The notes beneath the pieces are model-generated. The model was not told where the DNA came from, did no database searches, and saw only the letters and a list, made by a program, of their open reading frames with translations. A stretch of 64,000 bases of DNA, taken from Streptomyces sp. MST-110588. GTDB taxonomy: Bacteria; Actinomycetota; Actinomycetes; Streptomycetales; Streptomycetaceae. The translations under genes and the position numbers were made by a program. The stretch is from positions 2,659,501 to 2,723,500 of the forward strand of contig NZ_CP074380.1 in the NCBI RefSeq assembly GCF_022695595.1. The letters are read 5' to 3'. This document shows, in pieces, positions 63,208-64,000 of this stretch (positions within the stretch are counted from its first letter, which is position 1; each line of letters begins with the position of its first letter).

Positions 63208-63960
63208 TCACCTCACCGGCAGGTGATAGGCGACCCGGTGGCGGTCGGCGAGCGTGACGACATCGGCCGTCTCGACCGGACGGCCGCCCGCGTAATACGT
63301 ACGGGAAATCACCAGGACCGCATGGCCCGGCACCCCGCCGAGGGCCATGGCCTCCTCCGCGAGGCCCGGACGGGCGCCGACCTCCTCCACCACGTTGTCC
63401 ACCACCACGTCGATCGCCGCCATCCGCTCCACCACCCCCCGCCCGGCCAGCGGCCCCTCCTCGGGCAGCATCACGGGCGTGCGCCCGGTCAGGTCCAGCG
63501 GCTCCCACGAGGTGGAGAGCATCGCCGGCTCCCCCTCCGCCCGGAAGAGATAGCGGGTCCGCATCACCTTGGCGCCCGCCTGGATCCGCAGCCGGGCCGC
63601 GACGGCCGCGCTCGCCTCCTCCTGGGCGCTGTGGGACTCCCAGGTCCCCTTGACCCGCTCGTCCGCCTGCTCCTGCCGGAAGGGCGTGGAGCCGCCGCCG
63701 GTACGGAACCCGGCACGGGCGATACGGCGCGGGACGGGCTGCTCCCGTACGTACGTCCCCGAGCCGGAGCGCCCCTCGACCAGCCCCTCGGCCATCAGCA
63801 CCTTGCGGGCCTCCAGGGCGACGGTGTCCGAGACGCCGTACTCCGCACGGATGCGGGCCTGGGAGGGGAGGCGGGTGTGCGGAGGCAGCACACCTTCGAC
63901 AATCTTCTGGCGCAGGTCGCCGGCGACGCGGAGGTACGCGGGCTGCTCACCGAAAGGCAC
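63208..63960 (-). CDS. GntR-family regulator, HutC subfamily
   Basis: 250 aa. Residues 8-75 form the GntR winged helix-turn-helix (YLRVAGDLRQKIVEG, LPSQARIRAEYGVSDTVALEARKVL, GTYV). Residues 95-240 form the UTRA ligand-binding domain (VMRTRYLFRAEGEPAMLSTSWEPLDLT). Such regulators respond to small metabolites and mostly repress their own or neighbouring genes. The APC permease gene is next on the same strand and is a possible target. Confidence 0.92.
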   Translation of the reverse strand: MPFGEQPAYLRVAGDLRQKIVEGVLPPHTRLPSQARIRAEYGVSDTVALEARKVLMAEGLVEGRSGSGTYVREQPVPRRIARAGFRTGGGSTPFRQEQADERVKGTWESHSAQEEASAAVAARLRIQAGAKVMRTRYLFRAEGEPAMLSTSWEPLDLTGRTPVMLPEEGPLAGRGVVERMAAIDVVVDNVVEEVGARPGLAEEAMALGGVPGHAVLVISRTYYAGGRPVETADVVTLADRHRVAYHLPVR

Positions 63961-63970
63961 GTGCCCCTCC

Positions 63971-63995
63971 CAACAGCTTGACAGTCAGCAACAGC
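63971..63995. promoter_or_regulatory. Symmetric site upstream of GntR gene, possible autoregulatory operator
   Basis: Direct repeats CAACAGC (63971-63977, 63989-63995) flank the palindrome TGAC-A-GTCA (63979-63987), 19 nt before the GntR ATG. Position and symmetry suit autoregulation; binding is inference. Confidence 0.4.
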
Positions 63996-64000
63996 GTGGC

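Overview
The window is high-GC DNA with codon use, gene families and regulatory features typical of Streptomyces: AfsR/SARP regulator, WhiJ-type XRE/DUF397/ATP-binding trio, SpoIIE-type phosphatase with RsbW-like kinases, and TTA codons confined to a secondary-metabolite cluster. No rRNA, tRNA, CRISPR array or insertion sequence was seen.

Layout. 1-1086: 3' end of an S9 prolyl-oligopeptidase-type gene. 1485-7868 (+): dipeptide/oligopeptide ABC importer operon in the order permease C, binding protein, permease B, two ATPases. 7952-13908 (-) and 15955-21638 (-): two further, mutually paralogous importer operons (binding protein, B, C, ATPase D, ATPase F), separated by a WhiJ-like locus (XRE regulator, frameshifted DUF397 gene, divergent ATP-binding protein) with a perfect 16-bp palindrome in its divergent promoter. 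Parts of the two operons are almost identical, suggesting tandem duplication with gene conversion.

22148-46684 (-): a compact NRPS/PKS hybrid cluster ending at a strong terminator (22096-22139). In transcription order: AfsR-type SARP activator with a TTA codon; adenylation-carrier protein with a valine-like specificity code; P450; type II thioesterase (two frameshifts); MFS exporter; ketosynthase with a degenerate acyltransferase; T-C-T-E NRPS without an adenylation domain; secreted M28 peptidase; KAS III-like enzyme with a predicted Cys-His-His triad; FkbH; acyl carrier protein; second adenylation-carrier protein of unusual A4 sequence; intact type II thioesterase; ATP-grasp ligase; T-C protein. 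FkbH, the ACP and the KAS III protein suggest a glyceryl-type unit made from 1,3-bisphosphoglycerate and passed on by the KAS III enzyme. The NRPS/PKS proteins would combine it with valine (possibly D-configured) and at least one other acid. I do not recognise this combination as a known pathway; the product is unknown.

47040-64000: mostly housekeeping or regulatory genes: typA/bipA, a binding protein with large low-complexity insertions, a small coiled-coil protein, a 10-bp tandem array upstream of a succinate dehydrogenase operon (5-TM anchor, flavoprotein, iron-sulfur protein), a frameshifted PAS-GAF-SpoIIE-kinase gene, an RsbW-like protein, a Nudix hydrolase with a repeated tail, a SPOR-like small protein, an APC permease and a GntR/HutC regulator.

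A recurring feature is that five apparent frameshifts (DUF397; KS/NRPS junction; thioesterase twice; SpoIIE protein) are all repaired by adding one base, generally in a G or C run. This points either to homopolymer-deletion errors in the assembly or to real gene decay, and it affects how the cluster should be read.
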